This document shows positions 12,842-25,209 of a DNA stretch of 64,000 nt, piece by piece. The DNA comes from Trichopria drosophilae. Taxonomy: Eukaryota; Arthropoda; Insecta; Hymenoptera; Diapriidae. Where the stretch lies: assembly GCA_030407085.1 (NCBI GenBank), contig CM059584.1, positions 121,620,501-121,684,500 of the forward strand. Direction: 5' to 3'. The notes under the pieces were generated by a model. The model was not told the DNA's origin. It did not search any database and saw only the letters and a list, made by a program, of their open reading frames with translations. How positions within the stretch are numbered: the stretch's first letter is position 1; the number at the start of each line of letters is the position of its first letter. Both the position numbers and the translations under genes were made by a program.

Positions 12842-13302
12842 ATAGGGTGAATATGCCAATGAATGGACGACTACCAATGAATGGACGATTTTCTACATAT
12901 TTCTATTTCTTATGAATGTATGATGCACAGCATGCAACAAAATACATATTTTTATGTTCTTTGAACATTCAAAACAATATTTACAGTACTATTGATCTTC
13001 CAGTGTTTATTATTTTGTAAAATCAAAGCAAAGTTTTAAAGCCATCCAAAACTGGTACTGAAAACGTCCCATTTGATTTAACCCGTTATTCATTGGGGTT
13101 TAGCGGATTTTTTTACAAACGTATGAAGACGAGGTTAATAATTAAATAAAATCAAAGGTTGAACCACACGGTCATAAAGAGCCGAGTCTAACGATTCTAC
13201 TGGTGGTATAATAATTAAATTTTCATAAAAGAATTCAAAAGTTACAATCGATCAAAGTGTGAAAAATGCTTAACCGTCCATTCATTGGCATATTCACCCT
13301 AT
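12842..13302. mobile_element. MITE with perfect 28-bp terminal inverted repeats and flanking TTAA
   Basis: The ends 12842-12869 and 13275-13302 are perfect inverted copies starting ATAGGGTGAATATGCC. A second copy of CCAATGAATGGACG follows the left end directly. TTAA lies at 12837-12840, one base from the left end, and at 13303-13306, touching the right end. This is the kind of target used by piggyBac-like transposons. The element is too short to encode a transposase. Confidence 0.8.
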
Positions 13303-13510
13303 TTAAGGAACAAGATATTGTTACAATATATGTATAGAAACTACTCGAACCTAACGATGCTAGAACTACCCTCTGCCGCCTTCTTTCCTGGCAGTGTTAA
13401 AATGGGAATACTCCCGGAAGCATCAGCCTTTCGTCAGGGAAATGCAATACGAATTTAGCCAAAATTGTAGGCACCTGGGTCGAAGGCATCTAGTTTTTTT
13501 ATTTGAAAAT

Positions 13511-13730
13511 GATAGACTTTCGCAAAAAATGTTGCGAAACAAAAAGTTCTTAGAATCGATCAAACAAAACCTCGAAATTTAATCACAATTTTTCTACTTT
13601 TCATATTTTTTCAAAATTTTGCGATTTTGAAAATGAAGAAAAGTGTTTTCAAAATTCTAAAAAAATTTGAGCATAATTCTAAGAACTTTTTGTTCAGTGA
13701 CATTTTTCCCGAAAGCCTATTATTTTAGAA
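13511..13730. mobile_element. Small foldback element related to 2795-3750
   Basis: The left arm has GATAGACTTTCG and AACAAAAAGTTCTTAGAAT. The right arm has the complement, ATTCTAAGAACTTTTTGTT, followed by CGAAAGCCTAT. The arms are separated by about 100 AT-rich bases. The TCTAAGAACTTTT block is shared with the right arms at 3450 and 7630, tying the three into one family. Confidence 0.65.
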
Positions 13731-16430
13731 TAAAAAATTCAGGATCTTTTCGCCGTTTGTTTCGTGTTTGAGCTGCCATTTTGACAGTTTCCAACTTTAT
13801 TTTCAAAATGCTATCGTGCACATTTCAAAGTTAAAAATGCGGGTACACGATATTTTAACCGATAGGATCTTCCTAACCGATTCCAATGTGAAAATGCCGA
13901 TTAAAAAATATTTGTCAGTGAAAAAATCTGATTTTTTTGTGTTTCGTATGAGTTTCATAATAAACATAAGACATTATTGTAATGTGTTGTTCTTGTCGTT
14001 GCGGTATAAAATTGATCGTTTTCTGACATTTTGCATTTGTTTTCAATTTTTTAGAAAAATCTTAAGTTTTCATGTAATATAAAAAACGTATTTGATTGGC
14101 ATCTATAACTTCTACCTAAAGTAATTTTTGATATTTTTTATATCTGCTGTGGTAAATGCGAAAACCCATGATTTTATGGGGGTTTTATCGCTTTTACCAT
14201 GAAAGTATCTATTTTGACAAATTCAATTGTGATTTTCGTAATCAGCAAATAAAATAATACAGGTATATGGAATTTCAAAAAGATTGAACCTGTGATCGAT
14301 AAAAATCGTTGATCGACATTACAAAATTCAACAAAAATATAAAAAAGCACTTAGATAGAACTAAATTGCAACATATAAAAAGATAAAATATCGGATGTAG
14401 ATGGTATTGATAAATATAAAAATCACAATTGAAGAAGAGCATCATTTGGGTAAAAAAGTGAATCTGCCTATTTTCGATTTTTTATTTGCAAATGTAATAT
14501 GTAAATAATTAAATAAATATGTGTAAGTAATTGGTGATGGCAACCCATATACTTATACTCAATTAATGATTTCATAAAGAAATTAAATATGAATATTGAT
14601 GTATCCTGAAAAAAAGGTAATATTTTATAAAAGCATAAAATCTCTTGCGATACATTGGCTTGGAATCGATTTCAGTAGTTTTCGACTTTATATTTTAAAA
14701 CGAAAGGTTTCACAGTTGTATAGTTTGTTGCAACCAAAATATATATTTCTGAACACGAAAATGTACTTGCACAATACAAATTAATAAATTAAAAATACCG
14801 AATGAAAATATCGAAAATAAAAAAAGGATTTTCGAAACAATTAAACTTGATAATTTACCATTTTTCTATTTCTTTTTATACTGTGATATATTACCTTTTT
14901 ACATTTTTATATGAGAAATATTCACTTGTCATTACGAGATAATTGTATTTTATAACCGTTCACAATTCAAACTGCGAATATTACATAAACAAATATTGTT
15001 CTTCCTTTTCTTTAATGTTTACCCTGAAGATTATTTCGAAATAGGTATATGCTCTTAAATTTGCAGTTAAATATTATAAGTTAGAAGGTTCCAGTATTAT
15101 ACTAAGTTATTATTTACCAGGGGAGTAGAGCTTAAATAAAGTAATAAATTGAAAATAAAACAAATATTTCGTATGTATGCAATTCCATGATTTTTATTTA
15201 TTTTCGAGTCTTTTCTCCCGGTGTAAATTGACGCCATTGTACATTAACATGCGCCATTACTTGCTAGGAACATCCACATCCCATCGTAAATTCTCATTAC
15301 GACCTGGGTTAACACAACGACATATTATTCATGCAAATGCTCGAAGAAAATTTCTTGAAACAGGTATTTTCGCTAAAATTCTAGTCCGTTGCATAAGAAT
15401 TTAAGGAAATTCGTGCTCAAATACATTGAATTCCAAATCAAAACAGATTAGGTGGATTAATTTTAAACTTACATTGCAATTTTAATGTAATCCATTTGTT
15501 GGTATAAATAAATATTTATATTCCTTCACGGAGAAAAGAATGCTTCAAGTGTAATTGTACTTAATTTAATTGGTTTTCATAATCACATGTTTTACTTTTA
15601 ATTAATTCGTTGTTTTACTATAATATTGCTAAATCAACCAGTTTTCCTCCATTTGTTCTTCTTGTAGTTAAGATATTGTGAGTAATAATATGTGATAATT
15701 CCCAGAGACATTTTCTGGTATTCTTTAATTTATTTGACAATTTCTTATAAAATTTTAAATTCTATAAAACAGAATATATTAATTTAGTCATGAAATCTTG
15801 ACAAATTTTATATTCAAAAAACGTATTTCATCCCAGGGATCACTTTTTCTGTCAGATAATTTCATTTATAAAAATTCAATTTTGAGATATTTAAAAATAT
15901 TGGTTGGTTTTTCTAGTAGCTAAGGTATTTGTCTACAATATTATACCACTAATATTCAAATGTTATTTGTTGCAAAAAAACACATAAAAAGTGCGGATCT
16001 GTAATACCTTTTGAATTTTCAAAACTCTAAGATATCAGATTCAAAATTTCCTAAAACTATTTTTGAAGATTTTTGAAATTAAGAAATACTAAAATTTAGA
16101 TAAAAATTGTACATTAGATATTGCCGACTTTGACTGCTCACCCTTGGCATAACCTAGAACTAACGACGTAGTAAGCTTGTAGCACTTCTTTTTTTAATAC
16201 CTTTTTTGTTTATTTTCTCATATTTTTAAAACCTGTTTTGTTTTTTTCTTAATATTTGTTATATTTTTTGAATTTTTTAATTCATATATTTATTGATAAT
16301 TTTTTTCATTTTTTTGATCCTTGTGTTTTTGATTCTTGGCCGTAAAACTGTATGGCATCGTAACGAGTGTTCCAGGAAGAGGCTTCAGAGGACCCTGGAC
16401 GTCCAATCTTTACTAAGGCCCTAAAATTTT
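13731..16430. other. AT-rich non-coding; one short hairpin
   Basis: No gene was recognised. Positions 14151-14198 hold an imperfect inverted repeat (GGTAAATGCGAAAACCC against GGGTTTTATCGCTTTTACC) that could form a hairpin of about 20 bp. Other ORFs look like chance. Confidence 0.4.
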
Positions 16431-16640
16431 AATCTTGGATCCAACATTTTGAAAATTGGAAATCCGATGCCATATTCGTAATCAACGATCTCGGATAACT
16501 CCCGTATACCCAGTTTCATCTCGAACAAGCAATTATTCGTAATTTGATCCGACATCTTGGATCGGCCATTTTGAATTTTGAAAATCTGAGGTCGTATTCG
16601 GAATCAGCGATCCCGAAAATCCCCGAGTAATAAATTTCAA
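16431..16640 (-). repeat. Two tandem subrepeats of the GGCGGATCCAATATGG family
   Basis: Two successive copies of the ~120-bp unit in minus orientation are present: ACATTTTGAAAATTGG then CGGCCATTTTGAATTTTGAA, each followed by TC(G/A)TAATCA(A/G)CGATC. No opposing arm is nearby, so this is a lone arm of a foldback element. Confidence 0.6.
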
Positions 16641-19600
16641 CTGTTTTCACGTAAAGAACAATCTGTGCTTCAATGGGTTAAATACTGAATATTGTAACTA
16701 ACATTCATCAAAACGATTAGGAGCAGTTTTAATTTCTTTTTCATTCTGCGATAAAATATTAGTGCTGATGAATAGAAAACTTATCTGAATCCATAATTTT
16801 TCAATCCAATTTCGATTGCTTTTTTGATAGTTTTCGGTCGTCCACTAATCTTATTCGTGTTGAGGTAGTTTTTATGGCACAGCATATTTACATTTAATAA
16901 ATCATGTAGATAATTTAAAGAATAGTCTGATTTTAAATTTCGATTATTTTACCAAATTTGCATTGAAAAGTATGAAAGATGAGAGAATATTTCTAGGACC
17001 ACTAAATATTATTTATGAAAATGTTTTCATCTTACTAAATTTTATCAAATTAAAAAAAAAAATTTAAAAAAAGTAAAATAAAAGACACGTGTAATTTAAA
17101 CTACTAACAATGAGTCAATATGTTCCTCAATATAATATGAAATAGTTTCCGAACATTTTTAATTTTATTACTTTGGTTAATAGTAACATTAACTCTATAT
17201 TTGAATTCACAATTTACGGAGTGAAAATTGAGCCACTCTAGAACAAGTGCAGTCACTTATAAAGAGTGAAACTTGTTATTAAATTCCATTCGCATCTTCA
17301 CCAGAGTCGTTTAACTTTCGCTCTAATAAAGAATGCATTTTCAGAACAGCAACTTTACAGAAAAACAACAACAAACAACTAAGAAAAATAGAGGTTAAGT
17401 TAAATTAAATATTTGTAAAAGTTTACATTAAAAACTTAATTGATCTTAAAAATTTGGCGTTTGATTAATAAATTAAATCGTATTGTTAAATCGTGTAACT
17501 ACTAGATTTAATTACTTGCATATTTTTCTTAATGGTAGAAATATATCAATTTTCTTAGACTATCCATTTCTCCCATACCTTTAACATGTAATAAATTGTC
17601 TAATATTTATCGAGGAATTGGTTTGATTTCGATTAGGGTATAACAATTTTGAATTAATACAAAAATGTTATTGGTATAATAAAATAATCGTTATCAAAAG
17701 TAGTATCGGTATCAGTAATAAACATATGAATAAATGTTTTAATCAACATTTCTGATAAGATTTACAAAACCTTTCGTCATGAACCGAAAGTCATGAACTG
17801 TTAGGAAGCATAACATCCAATAATCTTTTTCTTCTCTGCCTTTATTTGAAATATAATTTTATGATATTAACTTAAATATGTTTTTTAAATAAATATATTT
17901 TATAAAGAGTTCATGATTTTTTAGTGTTATTCTCTAATTATTATGAAATTTAGTAAGAAGTTCGATAGATTTATTTGCTATAAAGCTGACGTACTATTTC
18001 TTTAACAGTCAAGGAATTCGTAAAATTAATTAAATGAATTTGGAAATTTAATACACATAATTAGAATATTTTGCTCATGTCGAGCATTTGAATTTTCGAA
18101 AGCGTTGGGCCAGTCTCAAACAGCTGTTTGCTATGCTCTCACCTTTTGGTCAATGTACTTTGGTTATTCAATACAACCCACATTATTATCGTTATTATTT
18201 TTATTTAGTACTTTCATTTCTAATATAGGTTACTCTGGAATCGTCAACTTTATTAAATGTATTATCTTATTAAACTAGAAATATTAAATTTATACAGTGG
18301 ACATTTTTAGTGGTGATAATTTGATTTTTTAAATTTAATATTTCACAAAAAAGTCACCAATACCCCTAGAATTAATAAGCATTGAATAGCCCACATTAGT
18401 CGTAATACACAAAGCCTCTTGTGGTTTCCTTTTCAGTTTTGAGGTGGAAAAAGGATATTGCTTTTTCTTAACCTGTAATATAAAAAAATCGTTTTTAATT
18501 TATTTCTTCGCACGTATTCCCGCAAATAGCTTTAACTTATGTATGAAATTTGAGCCTCCAGCATTTTCTTGTATTTATCGATCTTTTGTTTTGCGACGAA
18601 TCGTTGATTGTTTCGATATTTATATGTTATGTAGTTTTTAAAGTTTATGCATTTACAACTTAATATTTAAAATTTCATAATGTCATTCAAGTAAGAACAG
18701 CAAGAAATTAGAACAACACTATTTCTAATAATTACGTACTTAACTTCATTTGGTTCTATGTAGCCTATAATCATATTAGCATATTAGCAATTGTTTAATT
18801 GCGCATAGTACATCTATCGTTTTCTTTATTTAAAGTTCAATAATCACAATCAATCCAGGAATGATGACACTTGAACTGTGTTGATATTGTTCATGTTTGA
18901 TTTTCTGCATAAAAATGCATAATTTTTTAAATAGTTTGATGAATATTTCAAAATCGCATTTGAATAATTTTGAACCTGTACTAAATAGCGTATCATGACA
19001 CGAGTGATTTAGTACCTAAATACAGTTTCGGATCCCTACTGGGTAATAACGATCGACACAATAAAGCCTAAGGCCACAGTGGAATTTGCGTAACTACCCA
19101 ACTAAGGCCGACATTTAATGTTTCGTTTATAATCGAGGTCGTTTACTGAATGATATTTAACTTTATAACAACTTAACAAAAGTGCTTGCGCAAAAGCTGC
19201 AAATTTATCATTGTTATTATTACGCACTTATTACGCATCGTTTAAATTTTATCATACTGTCCTGCCATTATTGTTTCAATGTATAGTTGTTATTTTTAGT
19301 AAATTTGATCAGTTCATAGAATTTTCGAAATTAAAAAGTTCTCTCCCTATTCAGTAATATAAAAATATTTTAAATCTTTATAAACAGAATCCGGATTTTA
19401 GAGTATCGACTCCGCTGCATATTTCTGTTCAAAATATTTTATTTAGATTTTTATAGAAATATATTCTCCTTATAATAAAAAAATAAATCGCTCAAATCAC
19501 GAAATTTTTATAATACATTTCTTAAAATAATTTGACTAACATACTTGTTTCGAACGCATGTCACACGCCATTAAACTGCGATACGTGCACTTGCTACTAT

Positions 19601-20939
19601 ATTAGAGACTATAAAGTCAAACAAATTAGTGTTACATCCTGTGATTGACAGAAGCCATCTAAATCACATTCAAAGCAATTGACCATCATGTCATCATTTA
19701 TGGCATATGACTTTAAAGGTGACACCTTCATAATATAATAAAATGTTCTTTATTTCGTGAAATTCAATTCTGAAAATTGTTTACATAAAAAAATAGCAGG
19801 TGTTAGATCTAAACTTCAATCATAATCTAGAACAAAGTATAATATAAGATCGTCCAGAATAAAATCTCCTGTTGTTAGAAGCAACAGATTAACAATAGGA
19901 TGAAACATGAATGGAATCATATTATCCGCATAAAAAACATTTCTTAAAAAGGTAAAGGAAATAGGAACAAATAACAATGAAAAAATCTTCAATTTTTATT
20001 TATCAGTCACAAGGGTGGTCTTGGAACATTCAGAAGCAATAGGGGAAGTGCTCCGGATTGTATCGCGAACTGAGGGTTTTGAAACTTTTATGTTCTTTCT
20101 TTGATCGGGACCGAACGAGCGTAAATAGCTGTGGTTACCATTGTGAATTTGCCTTCAAGCGACGATACGGATATAAGGGGGGCGTGAGTCAGCTTTGGAT
20201 TTAAAATTAGGTGTCGGATCGATTTTTCGATTGACGATTTCCTATTGATCGCATCCACGTGCCTCCTTGTTCGAGTCGTTTAGTGCCCGCTTGGTATGGA
20301 TCAAAATGATGTAAATTGCTCTTGACTGTAGAAAGTTCATTTTTAGAAAGGCGTTTCATCATTAAGATGGTGTAAGTATGTGTTTTAGGCAAGTGGAATG
20401 ATTAAGTGGTCATTAGTAGTTTGTATCGTATTTTAATACTAATCACTGTGTTTTCTCAACTCTAAACATATTATTAATTCTATATTTATTGCCTTTTACT
20501 GTAGAATCATAGAAAAACACTTCTAATGACTTGGTTCTTGATATCCAAATTTGTCAAAATTATAGAAGCTTTATAAACAATCAATGTGTGAGCACAATTA
20601 CATTATATTATGTTTTAATTTTGAAACCAAACAAGTGGTTTATTTCCTTATTTCATCTAATCACAGAACATTTCTCCACACGTTTAAAAAAAATGCTTTC
20701 GAAATATTTCTTAAAATAAATGCTTTAAGTGTCTATTTAAGTCAAAATTCCTGCAAAATCATTGATTATGAAACAATGACATAAATCATTCCATCAGTAT
20801 TTATGTGATATAGAAATCCAATATTCGAATTTGTTTCAGCACTAAAGCATTTTCGAACTATACACCATTGCCCTGCATTTCTTATAATTTTAGATAATGA
20901 AAAGCACACATAAGTTTGAGGCCTACGAGTATTCAAACC
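16641..20939. other. AT-rich non-coding, nothing firm
   Basis: No coding exon was recognised. The stretch at 20040-20370 is a little richer in GC and has a short minus-strand ORF without recognisable content. It could be a cryptic exon, but nothing supports this beyond composition. Confidence 0.35.
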
Positions 20940-21990
20940 CTTCTAGATACCCAAAATACTAGATGAGTTTGTCAAGATTTCAAAGAATGATAATAACTTA
21001 TGTTCAATAACAATTTCTCTTCCTTCTGTACTATGAAAAACAAATGTCAAATGCCCTACTTTCACAATACGCAAACTGTTCGTATGCCCAAAATAGTGAC
21101 CAATTTCGTCAGAATTCCAAACTCCCATACTTTCAAATCCTCTTGCATTCTGATTATTGCAAAAACTACCTCGATGGTGATTTTCCCATTTCCGGTTGAA
21201 TACAATCCCATTGTTCTCAATTGCTTGTCACTCTGGACAATAAAAAATACACCCAATTCCCTGGTTTTTCAGTATTTCTCGAGATGACCAAAATACTCCC
21301 ACCTCGAACAGAGCCAAAAAAGCTACGCTTGCCAAATTCCAGCTATTTTGTCGCTGTTACATCACCACAATTACTCATCACTTTGGACCATGAAAAACAT
21401 AATATGATTTTTTAGTTCTCCAATATATTGAAATCATTGCAGATGCACTTTAATATTCCAACTACTTGAGAAGCCCAAAACACTGGAAGCTATTGAGATG
21501 TCAAAGAGATGTCAACGTCTGATAATATCATTTTTGCGATCGTGGTTTTAGGAATAGCTTATGGATGGGTAATTTTCTACTTTTATATTTTTTAGGACAA
21601 TTAATCATTGATCTTCGGTGTTTATCAATCTGGACTATAGAAATCCGCATACAATTTCCTGGTACTTCGATATTTAAAGTACTTGAGATGCCCAAAATAC
21701 TGGAAGACATTGAGATGTGTAAGTCTGACAATACTATTTTAGTAATCCTGGCTTTAGAAGTGACCAATTGGTGGGGATTTCCCAGTTTTGTATTTTATAG
21801 GACCATTAATCATTGCTCTTCGTTGCTTATCAATCTGGACTATAAAAACACCGCATACAATTTCCAAGTACTTCAATATTGAAACTACTAAAGATTCCCA
21901 AAATACTGGAAGACTCTAAGATGTCAAAGGTGGGTAATTTTCTAGTTTTATGCTCTTTATTGCATATGGCACAGAACTAGGAAGTTTTCT
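20940..21990 (+). repeat. Degenerate tandem array, period about 200 bp
   Basis: A landmark CCCAAAATACTGG (or a close form) recurs at about 20950, 21087, 21287, 21474, 21691 and 21898, spaced about 137-217 bases. Other blocks repeat in the same order between landmarks: TTATCAATCTGGACTATA, CCGCATACAATTTCC, and ACTTCNATATT...ACTTGAGATG. The overlapping ORFs on both strands are by-products of the array. It is an old satellite-like array or an expanded piece of a mobile element. Confidence 0.65.
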
Positions 21991-22439
21991 TGGTTGTTTT
22001 TTTTTTGTATTATTAGTCCAGTTTTTCAAAAATGATTTGTCATTTAACAAAACGAAAAGACATATCGACACTCTATAAAAACATGAAACAAATCTTGCAC
22101 TCCAAGAGATTCTGGAATAAAATCCCTTTGATTCCTGAACGACACTTTTTTGTTTCTTCAGGGTTTTACCAAGGAGCATTATTCCATTTCCATGTCATCC
22201 AATTTATCCATTAATGTCTTCGGAATATCCCAACATCTTTTACAGATTCATTCTGAATTAGGTACGGTTTTATTCCAATCCTTTATCAAATTTTTTGAAA
22301 TTCCTTAGAATTAAAAATCTGTAAGCAATGCGCTATCGCTTCTTTGAAATAGATATCCATGTTTTCAGTTTCTCCAACTTTGTTACCAAAACATAATATC
22401 TCAAATTCGTTAATCCTCTCGTTCGAGTGCATCCCGTGT

Positions 22440-23290
22440 TCCTAAACTTTCCACCCATGACTCCGAAAACTTACAGAAGTTAATTTTCCCATCTTTATGT
22501 TTATTCCCCCTTGGGGACCAATTCTCGCACTGGTACCCTTATTACTCCTTGCCTTCCGTTCTCGACCACACGTTCTCCTCTCAATGTCGTCTTTTTTCCA
22601 TCCTGACGGGCAAACACGCGGTACCGATATAACCGGTATTACCGGCGCGCAAACGATCCGGAAATCTCCGGGGTGGCATCCAAGACTTACCGTAGTCAAT
22701 CGGTGTCCGATGTGACGGCCTTCGGCCGCGGCGTGTGACCAGGAAGCCGCCGATCTAGTCGATGACACGGAACGGTATCACTTCCCTCCTCGCAAAAACA
22801 CAACCGCGTTGTTTATGACTCGTCCAATTAATGGCACGTTTCCTCAGATGCTCACTAGACACTCGTGCACCTAAATCCACTTTTGGTAAAATTTCAACTT
22901 TTCCGAACTTTCTGTCAAAGCTTGGAAAGCATAATCACATGACATTCATTCCATGGAGACACTAAGACACACACGATTTCCAAAATTTGGGATCGAATTT
23001 TCGAAATTGGAAATGTCACGTGAGCGGCCGGCTCCAGCTGAGAGCGGCACGAACGAACCGTACGTGACTGCAGCTGGTGCGAGACTGAGCGACCGGGAGA
23101 GGCGCGATGTAACCCCGACACCGAGACGGTGACTGAGGTAGCGGAATCAGACTGAAGCGTGCAAGTTCCGAGTTCGTTACGCCCCCGCCCCCGCCCCCGG
23201 ATACACGCGCCGGCTACAGAGGTTACCGGCAGGCGCGACTTTAGCAGACAGGCGGCAAAGCGTAAAAGACCGTAAATCCAGTTGCAGCTG
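22440..23290 (-). promoter_or_regulatory. CpG-rich GC-rich island, probable promoter and first exon of a minus-strand gene
   Basis: This stretch stands out from its AT-rich surroundings by many CG dinucleotides and GC-rich blocks (for example CCCCCGCCCCCGCCCCCGG near 23182 and GGCCTTCGGCCGCGGCG near 22720). On the minus strand, CTACGGTAAGTCTT at 22683-22696 is a strong 5' splice site. This suggests a first exon running from somewhere below 23290 to 22691. The ORFs through it begin with TTG or GTG only and match nothing I know, so the exon may be mostly 5' UTR. The gene itself was not identified, and its later exons would be at lower coordinates. Confidence 0.4.
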
Positions 23291-23659
23291 ATATCGAATT
23301 TATGGATGTACTTCATTGTCAACAGTAGTTTCTCAATTGACAGTAGGTACCAGTCACTGTCATCTTAGAAAGTATGTTTACATCAGTTTTGACAGCTGTC
23401 ACTACAATGTCAAACACTACATACCCATTAACGACGAGTTCATGATACAGGAAACAAGTAGAAATAACTGGAAACAGGACTTAATCCGTTTCGTCCTGAA
23501 ATGGCATAAGGGCAAATCCACGGAACTTTTAATTTTTGGTACTAAAACATTTTTGGAATTTATTTTGTGGCACAATTTTTTCCTTTTAACCATATATTCA
23601 GGCTATTGCTCTGAAGTGAAAATCATGGGCGTGCACAATTTTTATGACACGGCGTGAGT

Positions 23660-24420
23660 GAAAAATACAAAATGGCGGATAAAATGTGAAAAATTACTCG
23701 ATTTTAATGAAATTTGTTTTTTTTTTTTGGTGGAGGATGTTAGCGATCGCTGATTACGGTTGTGTTGTCAGATTTTCGAAATTCAAAATGTTGGATGCAA
23801 TATGGCGCATTACTGTACGAAAAATTGTTTAATGTAAATAAAACTCGGTTACTGTGGAGTTTATAAGCCACTAACTACGTGTCTATCGTCAAATTTTTTA
23901 AATTCAAAATGATCGTCCAATATGGCGAACCAAAATACGAAAAATTGCTTGATTTAAATGAAATCATGTTCTCAGGGATTTTTGAAGTCGTCGATTACAA
24001 ATCAGTTGTGGAGATTAAACATTTTAAAAAATCGATTGAAGATGTCTATAGTAATAATAATGATAATAATAATAATATGTTGATAAATTAACGATTTTAT
24101 TTTTATTGTAACTGTGTATAATATACATAGGAACCCGATTAACATTATTTTTTTTCTTGTAATTTCTTATAATAATAAAAAAAAGAAATTCTGTCAAATT
24201 TAAGTCGTATTTGGTAAGTTTGTCCGGCATATTGGATTCACCATTTTTATTTTCAAAATTTTACCTTCAGATTAATAATCAACGACCGCAAAAACCTCTA
24301 CTGTTCGATTTTCGCCCACTTTAGATTATATTTTGATAGTTTTGTTCGTCATATTGGATCCGCCATATTGAATTTCAAATTTCTAAATTTAGATTTGTAA
24401 TCATCAATCTATAAAAATTC
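23660..24420. mobile_element. Foldback element with ~120-bp subrepeats and (TAA)n centre
   Basis: The left arm carries plus-oriented units (AAATTCAAAATG...CAATATGGCG at about 23778 and 23899, 121 bases apart). The right arm carries minus-oriented units (CATATTGGATTCACCATTTT at about 24227 and CATATTGGATCCGCCATATT at about 24350). The centre near 24045-24075 is a TAATAA microsatellite. No transposase is encoded. Confidence 0.6.
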
Positions 24421-25209
24421 AGAATACAATTACTGAAATGTATTTAAAACCCTCTGCAAATCGTATAGCGAAGTTCCGTTGAATTAAAGCCATCCGGGAA
24501 GAGTGGTGCTGAGCAATTTGCAAAATCTAAAGATGCCGTCATAATTTTTTGATAAAGTATGAAATTTGAGAGCGATCACAGAAAGAAATAATTAAAAATA
24601 TTGTTTATTTTATGTGTGCAGCAGTAAAAACGTCAATTTTGAAAATGATCACGTTTAAAGTGAAAATGATTAAACCTCTCTAGAATCATTTTTAAAAGGG
24701 GCACATAGATGAAGGACAGCGTAATTTGTTTGTTTTTATGTTAGTAATAAATTAGACTCGGAGTTAAAACGATTAATAATATGGCATGAAAATTACAACA
24801 GATAATTTAAATTAATTTTATATTTCTACAAAACTTATCACGCAGTTTTAAATCCCTGCAGTTTTTTATGAGAAGCAAGCACATTGATCAGACTGTGACT
24901 ATTACTTAGTGTATTTACTTGCCTACATTTTATACTTTGAGAAAATAAAATATCTTGCATGGCATAGATGTAGCATAGCACAGTTTTAATTAATTTGTAA
25001 GAATCAAAAGTTAAATTTTTCGGTTTTCAATTCGGAAACGTCTGTAGCAAGTGCCTGTGTTTATTAATTGACTCGATATCGTCCAGATATATTATTTAAA
25101 TGTGTTAAAAATGAAATATCAACATACATTAAATATATTTTAATAGTGAACATATTATTTCCGTATACCACTGAATCACAGAAAAGTTAAAAGTTCTGTG
25201 AATTTTCCC

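Noticed and set aside
22442..22768. 108-codon minus-strand ORF in the CpG island
   Set aside because: It starts with GTG and runs across a strong splice donor at 22690. No known protein is visible.
22915..23322. 135-codon minus-strand ORF in the CpG island
   Set aside because: It starts with TTG, has no recognisable domain, and is expected by chance in GC-rich DNA with few stops. The island is treated as promoter and first exon.
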